Below, piece by piece: positions 34,523 through 46,509 of a stretch of DNA of 64,000 nt (its first letter is position 1; every line of letters begins with the position of its first letter). Under the pieces are notes generated by a model, which saw nothing but the letters and a program-made list of their open reading frames with translations, made no database searches and was not told the DNA's origin. This DNA comes from Cryptomeria japonica (lineage: Eukaryota; Streptophyta; Pinopsida; Cupressales; Cupressaceae), in contig NC_081409.1 of NCBI RefSeq assembly GCF_030272615.1, forward strand, positions 653,016,468 through 653,080,467. Direction: 5' to 3'. Position numbers and translations under genes: made by a program.

Positions 34523-37273
34523 AGCGTCTTAAAAATCTAACATTTTTTGTACGTTTTTTCACGATTTTTAGCTGCAGGTTCCAGATTAGCGTGAGAGTCA
34601 TCAAATTAGCACGAGCATCACAGAGTCAACACATGCGCTTGTGGTTTGGCATAGGCGTAAGCGTTTCAACACGTGTGTTTTGAATTTCAAAATTGTTAAC
34701 ATGCCATTTTCTGTAGGTTGTATTTTGGCGCATCTGATTCTGTTTTAGCGCGTCTGCCTTAGTAAAAAGTTTTTCTTGATTGTTGGATTGTAATTTCTTA
34801 TAATTTCTATTTTAAGCACTTAAAATCTAAATCAGAAAAAAGGGGGGGGGGGGGGTTTAAAAAAAATCAATAAAAAAAAGAAAAAAGAAAAAAAAAAGGT
34901 TGTTATTTTGTTTCTACTAACAATGCAATCAGTGCGTATGCAGATGGTTTAGAGCCTATGCACTGGTACAATGCATCTGTTGTACCCCGCTTCCTGCTTT
35001 CTATCAAAATTTTAAAATTTGCATTTTTGAAGTTTTTGTTTCCTACTAATCCTTTTGTTATAGCACGTATGCTCACGGTTCGGTGCAGGGGCTTCTGTTT
35101 CAGTGCGACCGCTCAGGTATAATTTTTATTTACTATTTTAAATCCTACTTTTCTGCATTTCCTATTTTTTAGGAGGAAGACACTGCTTCGGTGTGTACAC
35201 AAGTGTTTTGGCATCTGCATAGGCACTTTGATGCGTCTACCTACATATCAGTGTGTTCATTATGCTCATAGGGTTTTCTATGTTCTGATCATTTTTTGAG
35301 TTTTGCAGGTCTATACGATCAATCCAAGATTAGAAACAAAAACTACTAACTGTTTATTTTGCAGAATGTTGGGCGAAAACTGATTTTTCCACTAGTCTAG
35401 TTGTCTTTTGTTCATTTCTAGATTAACACACATTTTGTTTTGGGCATTAAAATTTACAAGCATTTTCTTAAGATTAGTAGCACATTTCATTTTCTTAAGG
35501 GACAATAAGCAACATGTTTATCATGTCTTATTTCATTTTGATTGCCTATTTTTACCCTTAGAGGGCCTGGCTTCCCGATTTCCCTGGCACTTCGCATAGG
35601 CATTGGTGAGAGGGGAACGACCCAAGTGGTAATGGGTTAAAGCCAAGATCTTTCGAACCACTATAAATAAATGTGTTTGAGATGAAATTTGCAAGCAACA
35701 TGTGCTGATTAGTTCATACCGACACTATGTCTCCACATAAACCCTATAGGGCGTAACCCTTATAGGCTAGGAGCCTTCCGTAACTACGGAGCGTAAAATG
35801 TTGCATGGATGGCCACACAAATGGATGCCCTAACTAAGAACTCTTGTGTTTAGAAGCCAAAAACCCTCTAGTCATTGGTGTAGGAAGTCGGACCTTCGAA
35901 GGCGCTCACATTTTTACGCTTCTTAGTAGAGATACAAAGTTTGCCATGGGGAGTTTTCATGGGAACTGATGCTTGTCTGCCTCAAATAAGTGAGTTTCAA
36001 GGGTTGAGCTAGTGGGTTCAAACATCTAAGTATCTTCTTTGAGTAAGCATAGTTGAGAAACCAAGTAAGGTCCATTACTATTGTCCTTGCCAACCTTAGG
36101 AAATGTCGTAAAGGTGAATGATTGTCTTTGATTCACACTTGGCCGATGTGTTTGCTATGCTTGATATTTTATTGCCAAGAGTAGAGAGATAAACAATCCC
36201 CTCATTTTCCACATTTGTCAAACATTCTCAAGTCCAATTTTCACACCTTGCATAATCAAAGTCCCAAATCTAGTCCACCATATTTTCACCTCATGTTTCA
36301 TAAGCCTAAGTTGTACAAGCATCCCAACAAGTCAATCCATCATCCAATCAAGAAGAAGAATCTTACCCAAGCCCAAGTCATTAGATGTCGTAAGTTTTGG
36401 TATACCAACCACAAACTCTTGCTCAAACATAGGACCTTTATGCACCAATATCACGATTATATTCATGGTCATAGCAATGAGTTTGATGCTAGTGAATAAC
36501 TAAGAGTTTGTGCCCTACACCAAGGATCAGGCTTGTCTTTCAACACCAAATATCATCAAAATTAGGGTGGTTGCATTCTTTCATACAACTTTCCATCCGA
36601 ACCTATCAGTTATTGAGTCATTCCCATCCCAAGGATAATCTTGTCATCAATTTCTTCAAGTCATCACTATCATCCATCTTTGATCTTTCATCATTAACAT
36701 TTTCCAAGGACTTCACACATCAATCAACCTCAATATCCAACCAATCCTCAAATCAAATCAATATTTAAGCAATCATCTTTAATCAATCATCCTCCAATCA
36801 ATCATCCTTCAATAAAATCAACCTCACTGCAAGGTCTTATACTTTGTGAAGTTTTATTTAGACCTCATATTTAATGAATCAATCATTTGGATTTTGTGCT
36901 TTGGAAAGAATCTCCCCCAAGTACCTTTGCTTCATCATTTGATTCGATCAAGACTTTTATCCTATGTCTTTATTTTTCTTGGGATCATTAGTCAATCCCT
37001 AGTAGAAAGAGGCTTTGATCATTATCCTAAGGTCTAAATTTTACCCAACTTGGTCGACGTCTTGCTTATGGTTTTCATCAAACATCCCCCACCTAAAATC
37101 CTCATCCAAGGACTAAGGTGCAATCTTAATCAAACTCTTGTCCTAATCTAAGGACCCCATCAATCATTCTATCTGACTTCATCAAATCAAAATCAAATCA
37201 AAATCCAAAATCTTAGCTAAGTCCTTTCATCAAACTTTTCTTCCAACAAATCTTTCCAAAAGATTATTCTTGT
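34523..37273 (+). mobile_element. Long untranslated leader of G2
   Basis: A leader of 2.75 kb lies between the primer site and the gag ATG. It includes a G run at 34843-34855, a conserved block at 35540-36060 that is also found at 17330-18060, and a CAATCATC-rich low-complexity stretch at 36620-36830. Long leaders are usual in Tat-type elements. None of the frames of 60 to 95 codons here has a recognisable domain. Confidence 0.6.
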
Positions 37274-39210
37274 ATGGTCACAACTCGATCTCAAAAGAAG
37301 AAGATGGGAAAACAATAATATGGCATGTCAAACATTAGTGTTCTATATCAAGACCCTACACAAGATCCCACATAAGGGAAAAATGTGCAACCCGATATTC
37401 AAGTTCCACAACCACAAGTGAACCCTAATATGGTTGATCAAGATGATCTCTCCCTGAAAGTGCGAACATTCCTAGAGGATCCGTATAATCAAGAAATGAT
37501 GGAGAAGTTCATTCGACATAATCCTAGTTGTCTTTGAAAGACCCTCATTGAAAATGGAGCTCGCCTTCCCCCTGATTTTGATAGATCCATTCTTGATCAA
37601 CAACCACGAGGATAATTTTCTCCTACTCACATTGTTACACTATCATTCAACCTCAATCAATAGCACCCGTGGTATCCATCCCTATGGTTTCCATCCAACC
37701 TTCTTCCTTCTTGACATCTATACCATTATCCAACCCGATCACCTCTATTCTCCAACATGCCTCTATGCCACCCTCTTCTACCTAACCACGTGTCTCTATT
37801 CCACAATCTTTCATTCCTCTCAACAATACCGCTAATTTCATCAATACTTCTCTTCCTCTTGTCACAACAATCCATGGGTCGTGACTAATTATCACTCAAC
37901 TCCCCATCACATCGGTCATAATGTCTCATATTCCCACCTCTTCATCTTACCAATGTATTAGTGGTGGTGGTATACCTTCCACAACTCACCAAATACTTGG
38001 GGAAAACATGGTCCATCATGTCCAAGACCCACAACATGATATAATCAAGGAAATTTAGGACATGAAAAACATCATCAAAAACATGAAGGAAGGGACTAAC
38101 AAAAGAAAACCTTACTAATTCAAGGAATTTTGTCCTTATCTTTATGATCCTTAGCTATTGGTTGCACCTTACCCACTAGGGTTTGAGATGCCTAAGTTAA
38201 CAAAGTATGAGGGTCAGGGGAGCCCCGAGACCATGTCCATGAGTTTCACATCTTATGCCAAGAGGTCTCCTATAGCGACTTATATCTCCATAGACTATTC
38301 CCTAAGAGTCTCATGGGAGATGCTCTTGCATGGTTCTCATCCTTGCCCATAGGTTCTACCACCTCATTTCTGGACTAAGCAGAAAATTTTGTGGCCCACT
38401 ATGCTTACAACATTGTCAATGATGTTTCCATGATGGACCTTTGTAACACAAAACAGAGGCCTGGGGAAACTTTCGTCAACTTCTTACAAAGGTGGTGACA
38501 CCTTATCAAGAAATTCCAGTGGGATATGCTAGAACAACACCAAATCAAATTATTTTAGAAAAATTTGGTACCCAAACTATCAAACCCTTGACATCTAAGT
38601 GCATAAAGTATTTCCAAAAGTTGACTAACAAGGGCCTAGCTCTTGAACGTGTCTTGTTAGAGGAGGACACCCTAAAGCATTATCAAAAATCAAGTTAGAA
38701 TACTTCCCTTTATCACAACGATAAACCAAAGTTTTGGTCTAAAAACAAGAACGTAGTCAATGATGGTGTCATTGATGCAAAGTGAGTCCAGACCGTGGCC
38801 GATCCTCCAAAATACACTGCCACTAATCACCAATTCAACACTCATCAAAGCAATAAAAATCAATCTTAGAGGCCTCCCAACAATGTCTCAGTCCAGGGGC
38901 GACCACCCTAATCTAACAATCAGGCTCCAAGGGAGTATACTCCCCTTGCTGAGCCCATTGAGGTTGTGTTCCAAAAGCTTGTCCAAGCTAGTGTGGTTGT
39001 CTTTCTGATAACTCGTCTGTCTGTTCCTAACCAACCCAAGCCTAGATGGTATAATGAGAATGAATATTGTGACTATCATCGCATCAATGGGTATGATACA
39101 CGAAAGCATATGAAACTAAAGAACTACATACAAGATCTCATTGATAAGGGTGATATTGAGGTAGCAACAACAAAATCTAGTAACAATAATGACAAACTCA
39201 AGATGTACTA
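37274..39210 (+). pseudogene. G2 gag
   Basis: The ATG at 37274 opens MVTTRSQKKKMGKQ and hits a stop almost at once. Spread over three frames is a gypsy Retrotrans_gag domain: YPLGFEMPKLTKYEGQGSPE near 38175, GDALAWFSSLPIGSTTS near 38315, and MMDLCNTKQRPGETFVNFLQ near 38430. Near 39045 comes WYNENEYCDYHRINGYDTRK, the conserved CxxH block of Tat gag. Many stops and frameshifts are present. Gag forms the particle shell. Confidence 0.85.
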
Positions 39211-39259
39211 GGAACCCTTCCCAAAGCATGACAAAGGAAAGGCTTCATCATCTAATGTT

Positions 39260-40312
39260 ATGAACTATGATTATTCCAATTATATGTCCGGCTTTGACTC
39301 CTTGGTGGGCTGTATTGAGCTTGTAGATAACCACGTCAACGTCATCATTGTCCAAGGAGCTAACCTGCCCCCTTCCCAAAATAGACCTAAGATCACTGTT
39401 CAAGGTAGTCTCATCCCTCCTCAACCGGAAATAAAACCCAACCCTACTAAGATAGTCACTCAAGGCACCACACCTTCCACTTCCCACTCTCAAAATGAAT
39501 GCAATGTAACCACCCATCGTGAGAGAGTAATTGTCCAAGGAGCTCCCCCTCGATCGAACCCTCCCTCCATATCATCCACCCATCGATATGACCTCCTTGA
39601 CCATCTTGGGAAGATCCCCACACAGATCTCCATATTAGATCTCCTCAAGACCTTCCCTACCCACAAGGAGATTTTGGAACAAACCCTCCTCGAGTCACAC
39701 GCCCCCAATAATATCAGTGTTGCCAAATTCCAAACCCTCATTGGAAACCTTGCTTCCAAACAACATCTTGTTTTCACCTCTAATGATGCTCCCATTGATG
39801 ATGATCATGATAAACCATTGCATATTGAAGCTCTTATTCAGAAACATAAGGTTAAACGCATCTTGATAGATGGTGGATATAGACTCAATGTCTATGCATA
39901 CAAGTTAATAAAGCAATTCAGACTTTCTGAGGACTTGGTTGACATGTCATGATGAATTACAATCAAAGCCTATGATGATGCAGAAAGGGTTTCCAATGGA
40001 ATGATCATTTTGCCTCTTCAAGTGGGCCCTGTTATAGTTCGGATCCCTTGCCAAGTTTTGCATCTTGATCTCCCCTATAACATTCTCCTTGACCACCCAT
40101 GGATTCATTCCCTTCAAGATGTTCCCTCCACTTACCACCAATGCCTTAAATTTCCCTTCAATGGTAGAGAGATCACTATTAGAGGTGATCCACAACCTTT
40201 TCAGTATTGCAAGCTCTTAGAGGGAAAACATCCATACCATTTCCCGTTAAACAGACCCACTCCACCTCCTCCATCCGATACATATAAATTTTATCCACCT
40301 CAACCCAAATAG
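39260..40312 (+). pseudogene. G2 aspartic protease region
   Basis: The first frame (39260-39952) ends with KVKRILIDGGYRLNVYAYKL, where gypsy proteases carry D-x-G-SxLN; here the active site reads DGG-Y. After a stop the second frame (40001-40312) gives VRIPCQVLHLDLPYNILLDH followed by PWIHSLQDVPSTYHQCLKF, the normal C-terminal half of Tat proteases. The repeated VQGA phrases before the active site (IIVQGANLPP, ITVQGSLIPP, VIVQGAPPRS) form an internal repeat in the spacer. Confidence 0.8.
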
Positions 40313-40523
40313 AACCTAAGATCAAGATCTAGACAATGGCTATGGAGAATACAAACTTGAGGATGTCTTATTAATAGGCAATCTCCCCTTGTCTCCTAAG
40401 TCATTTGGAAAGCCCAAAGAAATAAAAAAGGATCAAAAACCCATTATGCAATGTAAGGATGCCATCTTTAAGCAATGGGGGCCACCTGATGAGGAAAGTC
40501 TTTAGACATATGTTTCTTCTTGG

Positions 40524-40901
40524 TTGTACCATGAAGAGGATGAAGAACCATCAAAGATTCCCAAGAAGATGTATCCAAAAGCATCAACCATGATGGATAA
40601 GATGGGTTATAAGGGACATGGCTTGGGGCCAGAAGAGAAAGGAATCAAAGCAACAATAAATCCCATCTCACACAACTATAACAGAGGCTTGGGCTACACT
40701 CTAGTACCTAAGATCACTATCACTGGTACCCCTTCAAGTCCCTCATTAGATGTCGAAGACTCTGTTGAAGAGGAATTCCACAAAATGGCTTTTGAGTATG
40801 AAGGTGATATCTTCTTTGACACCCATATCAACACCATCGCCCCTATAATCCCTTCCACTCCACATGAGCTACAACTTGTTCATCCTGAGCTTATAGATTG
40901 A
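40524..40901 (+). pseudogene. G-patch domain of G2 pol
   Basis: Residues 23-58 of this frame (40590-40697) read MMDKMGYKGHGLGPEEKGI and later YNRGLGY. This matches the G-patch pattern of a hydrophobic start, GYxxGxGLGxxxxG and a closing GLGY. G-patch domains bind RNA or RNA helicases, and some retroelements carry one next to the protease. Here it lies between protease and RT. A stop at 40899-40901 cuts it from the next frame. Confidence 0.8.
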
Positions 40902-41172
40902 GACCAATGAGACAAACCCATTTTAGACATATGTGTCGATGATAATTCTCTCATGGCTCTCCTGACTATGCGCAATTTAGAAGAATGCAATAGAGTTCAT
41001 GGGATTCAATTACATGAGAATGGATACTTTGGTAGTCAGGTCAATGCCCTTAGTCGCAAAAAAGAATAAAAAGAAAAATCATGATTCCTTAGGTGAAAAC
41101 CTCCCTGAGGCAATTTTGGATGAGGAAAAAGTAAAAACAAAGGGTGTATCTGAAAGCAAAAACCTGGATTAG

Positions 41173-42720
41173 GTGCTTGAGGATGAGGGACTTGACCTCC
41201 CTACCATTGTGCCTCCACAACAAGACAAGTCAATCTTACCAATAGAAGAAATGTACACTATCAATGTCGGCACTAAAGACACCCCAAAGAATATTCTCAT
41301 TGCTAAGTCCTTATCAGATCAAGAGAAACAAAACTTTATCAATTTTCTCATAGAAACAAAAATCAACTTCACCTGGTCATATGCTAACATGCCAAGCCTT
41401 GATTCTATCTTTGTAGTCCATAATCTTGTTATTCGTCCAGATGCAAAGCTAATGGAGAAGAAATTACGCAAGATGCATTCACATATTGCACTCCTCGTCA
41501 AAGCAGAGCTTCAGAAGATGTTGGATGTTGGATTCATAAAACCAATAGATTATCTTGAATGGGTATCCAATGTTGTACGTGTTGGCAAACCTGGGGGCAT
41601 CTGCATTTGCACAGATTTCTAAGATTTGAATAAAGTCTACTCTAAGGATGACTTCTTTCTCCCCAACATAGACATGATATTAGATCTCACAACGGGACAT
41701 GAAATGTTATCACTGATGGATGGATTTTTCTGGATACAATCAGATCAAGATCGCAAAGGAAGACCAACACAAAATAGCATTCACAACACCATGGGGTACC
41801 TTTTGTTATCAAGTCATGCCTTTTGGTCTCAAGAGTGCTGGAGCCACATACCAACGAGAAATGACAACAATTTTCAATGACCTTTTACAAAAAATCATGG
41901 AGGATTATGTGGATGATATCCTAGGAAAATGCAAGACAAGACATGAGCACATCCCTATCCTAAGGCATATTTTTGAAAGATTGGAAAAATATAAACTGCA
42001 CTTAAATCCCAAAAAATGCATCTTTGGTGTCACATCTAGGAAACTGTTAGGTTTCATTGTTTCTCACAGAGGCATAGAGGTTGATCCTGCAAAGGTGAAA
42101 GCTATCATGGAAATACCTCCCCCGAAGACCCTTAGATAATTGCATAGCCTCCAAGGAAAGCTCCAATCCATCAGGCACTTCATCTCATAGCTCGCGGATA
42201 AATGTCACCCATTTGCACACTTACTATGTAAATATACCAAATTCAAATGGGATTGCCTTTGTCAGAAGGCTTTTGAGAAACTCAAAGAATACCTTGCATC
42301 ACCTCTGGTCCTTATGCCTCCTATTCCAAGATAACCACTCTTATTGTACATATCAGCTACCGTAGTGGCATTGGGGGCATTATTGGCATAGATAGATGAA
42401 CAAGGAAAAGAACATGATATATACTACATCAGTCACACATTAGTAGGGAATGAACTCAATTATACCCCTATTGAAAGAGCATGATTAGCACTCATCTTTA
42501 GCACACAAAATCTCTGATACTACATACTTAACAATAAAACAAAATTGATTGCTAAGATTGACCCTCTCAAGTATCTTTTATCAAAGGCAGCTCTCACTGG
42601 TAGAACTGCTAAATGGGTCATGTTACTAAGTGAGTTCAACATTGAATATGTAGATAGAAAAGAAATCAAAGGACAAGTGATAGAAGACCAACTGGTTGGT
42701 GCTCCACTTCTAGGTGATCA
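41173..42720 (+). pseudogene. G2 reverse transcriptase and first RNase H
   Basis: The RT begins with KKLRKMHSHIALLVKAELQK and GFIKPIDYLEWVSNVVRVGK (41173-41622). It continues in a second frame with FTTPWGTFCYQVMPFGLKSA and an intact YVDD at 41906-41917 (41720-42139). The thumb and first RNase H follow, with a stop-broken stretch around 42340-42500 and IAKIDPLKYLLSKAALTGRT from 42545. The closing piece, FNIEYVDRKEIKGQVIEDQL, is the usual bridge to the second RNase H. Stops and frameshifts make it inactive. Confidence 0.9.
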
Positions 42721-42769
42721 CCCTATCATCACAGAATTCCCAGATGAATTCATAATGACTATCACCATG

Positions 42770-43282
42770 TCTTCCACATGGCAGTTGTATTTTGATGGTT
42801 CTTGCACCCAAAATGGATCGGGGGCAAGCATATTGTTGATCACACCACAAGGAGATTGCATCCCTAAATCATACAAGATAGCCTTTGCATGCACCAACAA
42901 CATTGCAGAATATGAAGCACTAATCACTGGACTCCATTTGGCTATCCAATGGAAGATATTGGAATTACATGTCTATGGTGATTCCCAACTTGTCATTAAA
43001 CAAGTCAATGATGAATACCAAATAAAGGATGACAAGCTTCTTCCTTATCGAAGTATGGTTGAGGACCTCAAGCAGCACTTTACATTAATAAAGTTTGATC
43101 AAATTCCATGCACCAACAATAGAGTTGCGAATGCAATGGCCACTATTGGTTTCCTCCTTCAGATGCATGCACACAGTCATAAATGTGAGTTTTTGGTCGA
43201 GCAACTCTTCATACCAGCATATGATCTACCAGAGTCTGAAATGGTGTGCGGGCTCATTGGTCCCGAATCCCCTTGGTATTAA
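42770..43282 (+). pseudogene. G2 second RNase H (aRNH, Tat type)
   Basis: YFDGSCTQNGSGASILLI, NNIAEYEALITGLHLAI, LHVYGDSQLVIKQVNDEYQI and NNRVANAMATI are the four blocks of the plant/archaeal-type RNase H found as an extra domain in Tat gypsy elements. The run 42545-43282 is open for 245 codons, one of the longest surviving frames in the window. Its first Asp, Glu and second Asp are present; the fourth position reads Asn. Confidence 0.88.
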
Positions 43283-43299
43283 GAGGCTTTCACCTACCT

Positions 43300-44527
43300 A
43301 AGAGATAACACCATTCCTCCACACCTCACCAAAACCCAACAACAAACATTTATCCACTGTTGTTCTCATTACACTATTCTTGCACACCCTATACAGAAGG
43401 CATTTTGATGGTTCCCTCCTAAGATATCTAGACAAACAAGAGGTTGATTGGGCACTACGTGAAGTGCATGAAGGTATTTGTGGGGCAAAATCAAGTGGTC
43501 TCACTTTGGCTAAAAAACATTTGTGAATAGGATACTACTAGCCTACAATGGAAGAAGATGCATACAATTATGTGAAGTAATGTATCCCTTGTTAGAAGCA
43601 TGGCTACAAGATTCACGCTCCATCACAATATCTATAGCCTTTTATCACAGCTTGGCCCTTCTCACATTGGGGGCTCGATCTCATTGGGAAAATCCACCCC
43701 GCATCCTCCAATGATCACAAATTCATCATCACCGCCACTGAATACTTTACCAAGTGGGTGGAGGCCATCCCTCTTACCTTCACCATTGGCAAACAAATAT
43801 CTAAATTCATTCTGAACTATTTGATCCGCTAATATGGAATCCCCAAGGTTATTATCATAGATAATGGCAGACCTTTCAAAAATTAGGATGTTAAAGAGCT
43901 TTGTCAGAAGTTTGATATCCAGCAACGCGTCTCCACCCCTATTACCCGCAAGGCAATGGTCAAGCTAAGGCTTCTAATAAGACCTTAATCAAAATCCTTA
44001 AAAAGATAGTCAATGAAGTAGGCCACGATTGGCACTTGAAACTCCACCCTACTCTGTGGGCTTACCACACTTCCATTCGCACACCTACAAGTGCCACCCC
44101 ATACTCCCTAGTCTTTGGTTCCAAAGTCATCCTACACCTTGAGCTCGAGATCCGCTCCCTAAGGGTATCCCTGCAGAATATCCTCCCTGATGAGGAATAT
44201 AGAGTCACCAAGATACAAGAGCTAGAATTGTTGGATGAAAGGCACCTTAAGGCCTTGAATCATCTTAAGGTATATCAAAATCGCCTACGCCTGAGCTACA
44301 ACAAGAAGGTCAGAACCCAATAATTTGAAGTTGGCCATCTTGTCCTTATGGCAAATCAAAAAAATCCTCAAGAAAGAGAAAAGAAGGGCAAGTTTGAGCC
44401 TAATTGGCTTGGACCTTATGTAATCACAAAGAAGTATGAATCAGGGGCATATCAATTGGCTACTCTTGAAGGAGATCCCTTGAAAGAGCCTATGAATATC
44501 ATGCACCTGAAGAGATTTTATAGCTAG
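43300..44527 (+). pseudogene. G2 integrase
   Basis: Spread over frames are the finger region (EVHEGICGAKSSG near 43465), the core with TATEYFTKWVEAIPL near 43735 and IIDNGRPFKN near 43860, PQGNGQAKASNK near 43950, and the C-terminal part LHPTLWAYHTSIRTPTSATP (44036-44323). The last codons read WLGPYVITKKYESGAYQLAT up to the TAG at 44525-44527. In the catalytic triad the first Asp position reads Glu and the last Glu reads Lys, so the enzyme would be dead even without the stops. Confidence 0.88.
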
Positions 44528-45754
44528 TCCTCAAAAGGTCGCCAATTGTCTAAAATAAAAAAATCAAGAAAAATACAAAAAAAGGTAGAAAAATGCAAAA
44601 AGTAAAAAATCAATTCATCCATCAGTGAAAACCACTTTGTGGCACTATGGGCAAGTACCTTGGTGAAAACCAGTTTACAGGTGTCAAAGTAAATAATTTG
44701 GATCCATCATCTATCAAATCAGACTCTATCTCCCTCACTCACCCACCAGATATCCATATTCGCCACTGCATAAACCTTTTACTATGGCACCTATCACCAT
44801 ATTTGTTATCGGTTGTTCTCTACATCCCAACAAGGAAACCATCCCCTAATCCACTAAGACACACTCTATAGAATGATCACCCATATGATGATGAGTCTTT
44901 GCCTAAATCATGAATAAGGATCAACCCATTAAACTGAGCTTTCATCCCATTAGACTAAGCTTCCATCCCAGTTAACTGAGCTTAATTCCCAATCTTGAGC
45001 TTAAACTTCTTCTTGACTTGCATGCCATTCAAACACCTATCCATGTGCACTCCATCAAGTCTCAGCAGTCAAGTGTCATATCTTTATAAATATGTCCATG
45101 TCATCTACTCTATTTCTACCCATTGGGATGGATCCTTCCCCTATGTGGCAGTATATCCAAAAATCCTAAGTCGTACTCTTGGCAAGAGATGTCAGTTGGC
45201 CTTTGTGCATTTTTTTGCGTGATTTGATTTGTCTACTTTGATTTGCATCACTTTGTCCTATGACTGTTCCTACCCATGGCTGCCAGGATCAATCTATATC
45301 TTGGTATATTGTGGAAAGGGGCATACTGGGGCAGGTTTTTTGTGGTATGACATGTTTGAAGATTTTCCTTGTACGAATTGGCAACCCTGCATTATTATTT
45401 ATCAACACTTGCATGATTGTGTGCAATGCATACCTATTTGTCTAAGAGTCAATCCATGTCTTAGGTTTTTCATGACATCCTAGTTCCTATAACCAGTGGT
45501 GTAGACTATCCTTGGCAAAATCAAACTAGGTTGGCTCTCCACATTTTTGTGGACAAAAAAACCTCCCTATCCATCTCATATCATCGCATTTTTTCTGATC
45601 ATCTCTCCCTTTCATATTTTGGAGACCTCAATTTATTCCCCCCATTCTTCTAGTCTACCTAAGGTCATTGTATTATGATAGGCATATTCTCAAACAAATT
45701 CCGCATTATCCATATAGGTTCATTATTCATTTCTATCTGGTCCATTAATCTTTT
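44528..45754 (+). mobile_element. Region after G2 pol, no coding content
   Basis: This directly follows the pol stop and shows no domain. The frames at 44995-45222 and 45229-45483 are incidental. It probably belongs to the 3' untranslated region of G2, because Tat-type elements often have long ones with tandem repeats. Confidence 0.45.
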
Positions 45755-46110
45755 TGTGTTGCATTATTCATTTAGTTTGCATGTCAAATTTTGTTGCCTT
45801 ACTCATTTTTAGTCTTGCAAATCATTTAGTTTGCATGTCAAACTTTGTTGCAATACTCATTTTTAGTGTTTCACATCATTTAGTTCACATGTCAAATTTT
45901 GTCGCATTGCTCATTTTTTAGTTTGCATGACAAATTTTGTTGCATTACTCAGTTTTAGTGTTGCACATTATTTAGTTTGCATTTCAAATTTTGTTGGATT
46001 ATTCATCTCATGATAAAATTTTTCTTACATTATTCATTTTTATTTTGTTCGGTGTATCCATCACATAGTTTGCATTTCAAATTTTGTTGCACTATTCATT
46101 CTTATTCTGA
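45755..46110. repeat. 54-bp minisatellite
   Basis: The word TAGTTTGCATGTCAAATTTT recurs with steps of 54, 54, 38, 54 and about 90 bp from about 45772, followed each time by GTTGCATTACTCATTTTTAG-like sequence. About six diverged units are present. Confidence 0.85.
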
Positions 46111-46329
46111 TTATCCATTATAGTTAACATATTCATTATCGATTAATCCATTTAAATATCCATTCTCAAATTTTTAAGTCCACTAGGCATCATAAGTCTT
46201 CAAAATCATCACAAAATCCAAAAATAATACATCATGCATCATGTAACAAAATATATACACATCATAAAAATCCAAAATCAAATACATCCATATAGCTCAT
46301 ATAAACCAAGATAACCATCCCGCATCCAT

Positions 46330-46455
46330 CAAAATGTCAGTAAAATACCATAAACATATGCATATATAAACAATCCATCCTGCACCCATCAAAGTTGTTA
46401 GCAACATATCATAAACATATGCATATATAAACATCCATCCTACATCACAAATAGG
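46330..46455. repeat. About 65-bp repeat, two units
   Basis: The word CATAAACATATGCATATATA followed by AACA(A)TCCATCCT occurs near 46349 and 46412. The palindromic CATATGCATATATA lies in each unit. Confidence 0.7.
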
Positions 46456-46509
46456 TGAGCACAACACATGCATAATCATCATCAATAGATCACATCATCA
46501 AACAATAGA

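Noticed and set aside
45490-45510. GTGTAGACTATCC as possible start of the G2 3' LTR
   Set aside because: The similarity to TGTAGACACTTAAATT stops after seven bases and no polypurine tract precedes it.
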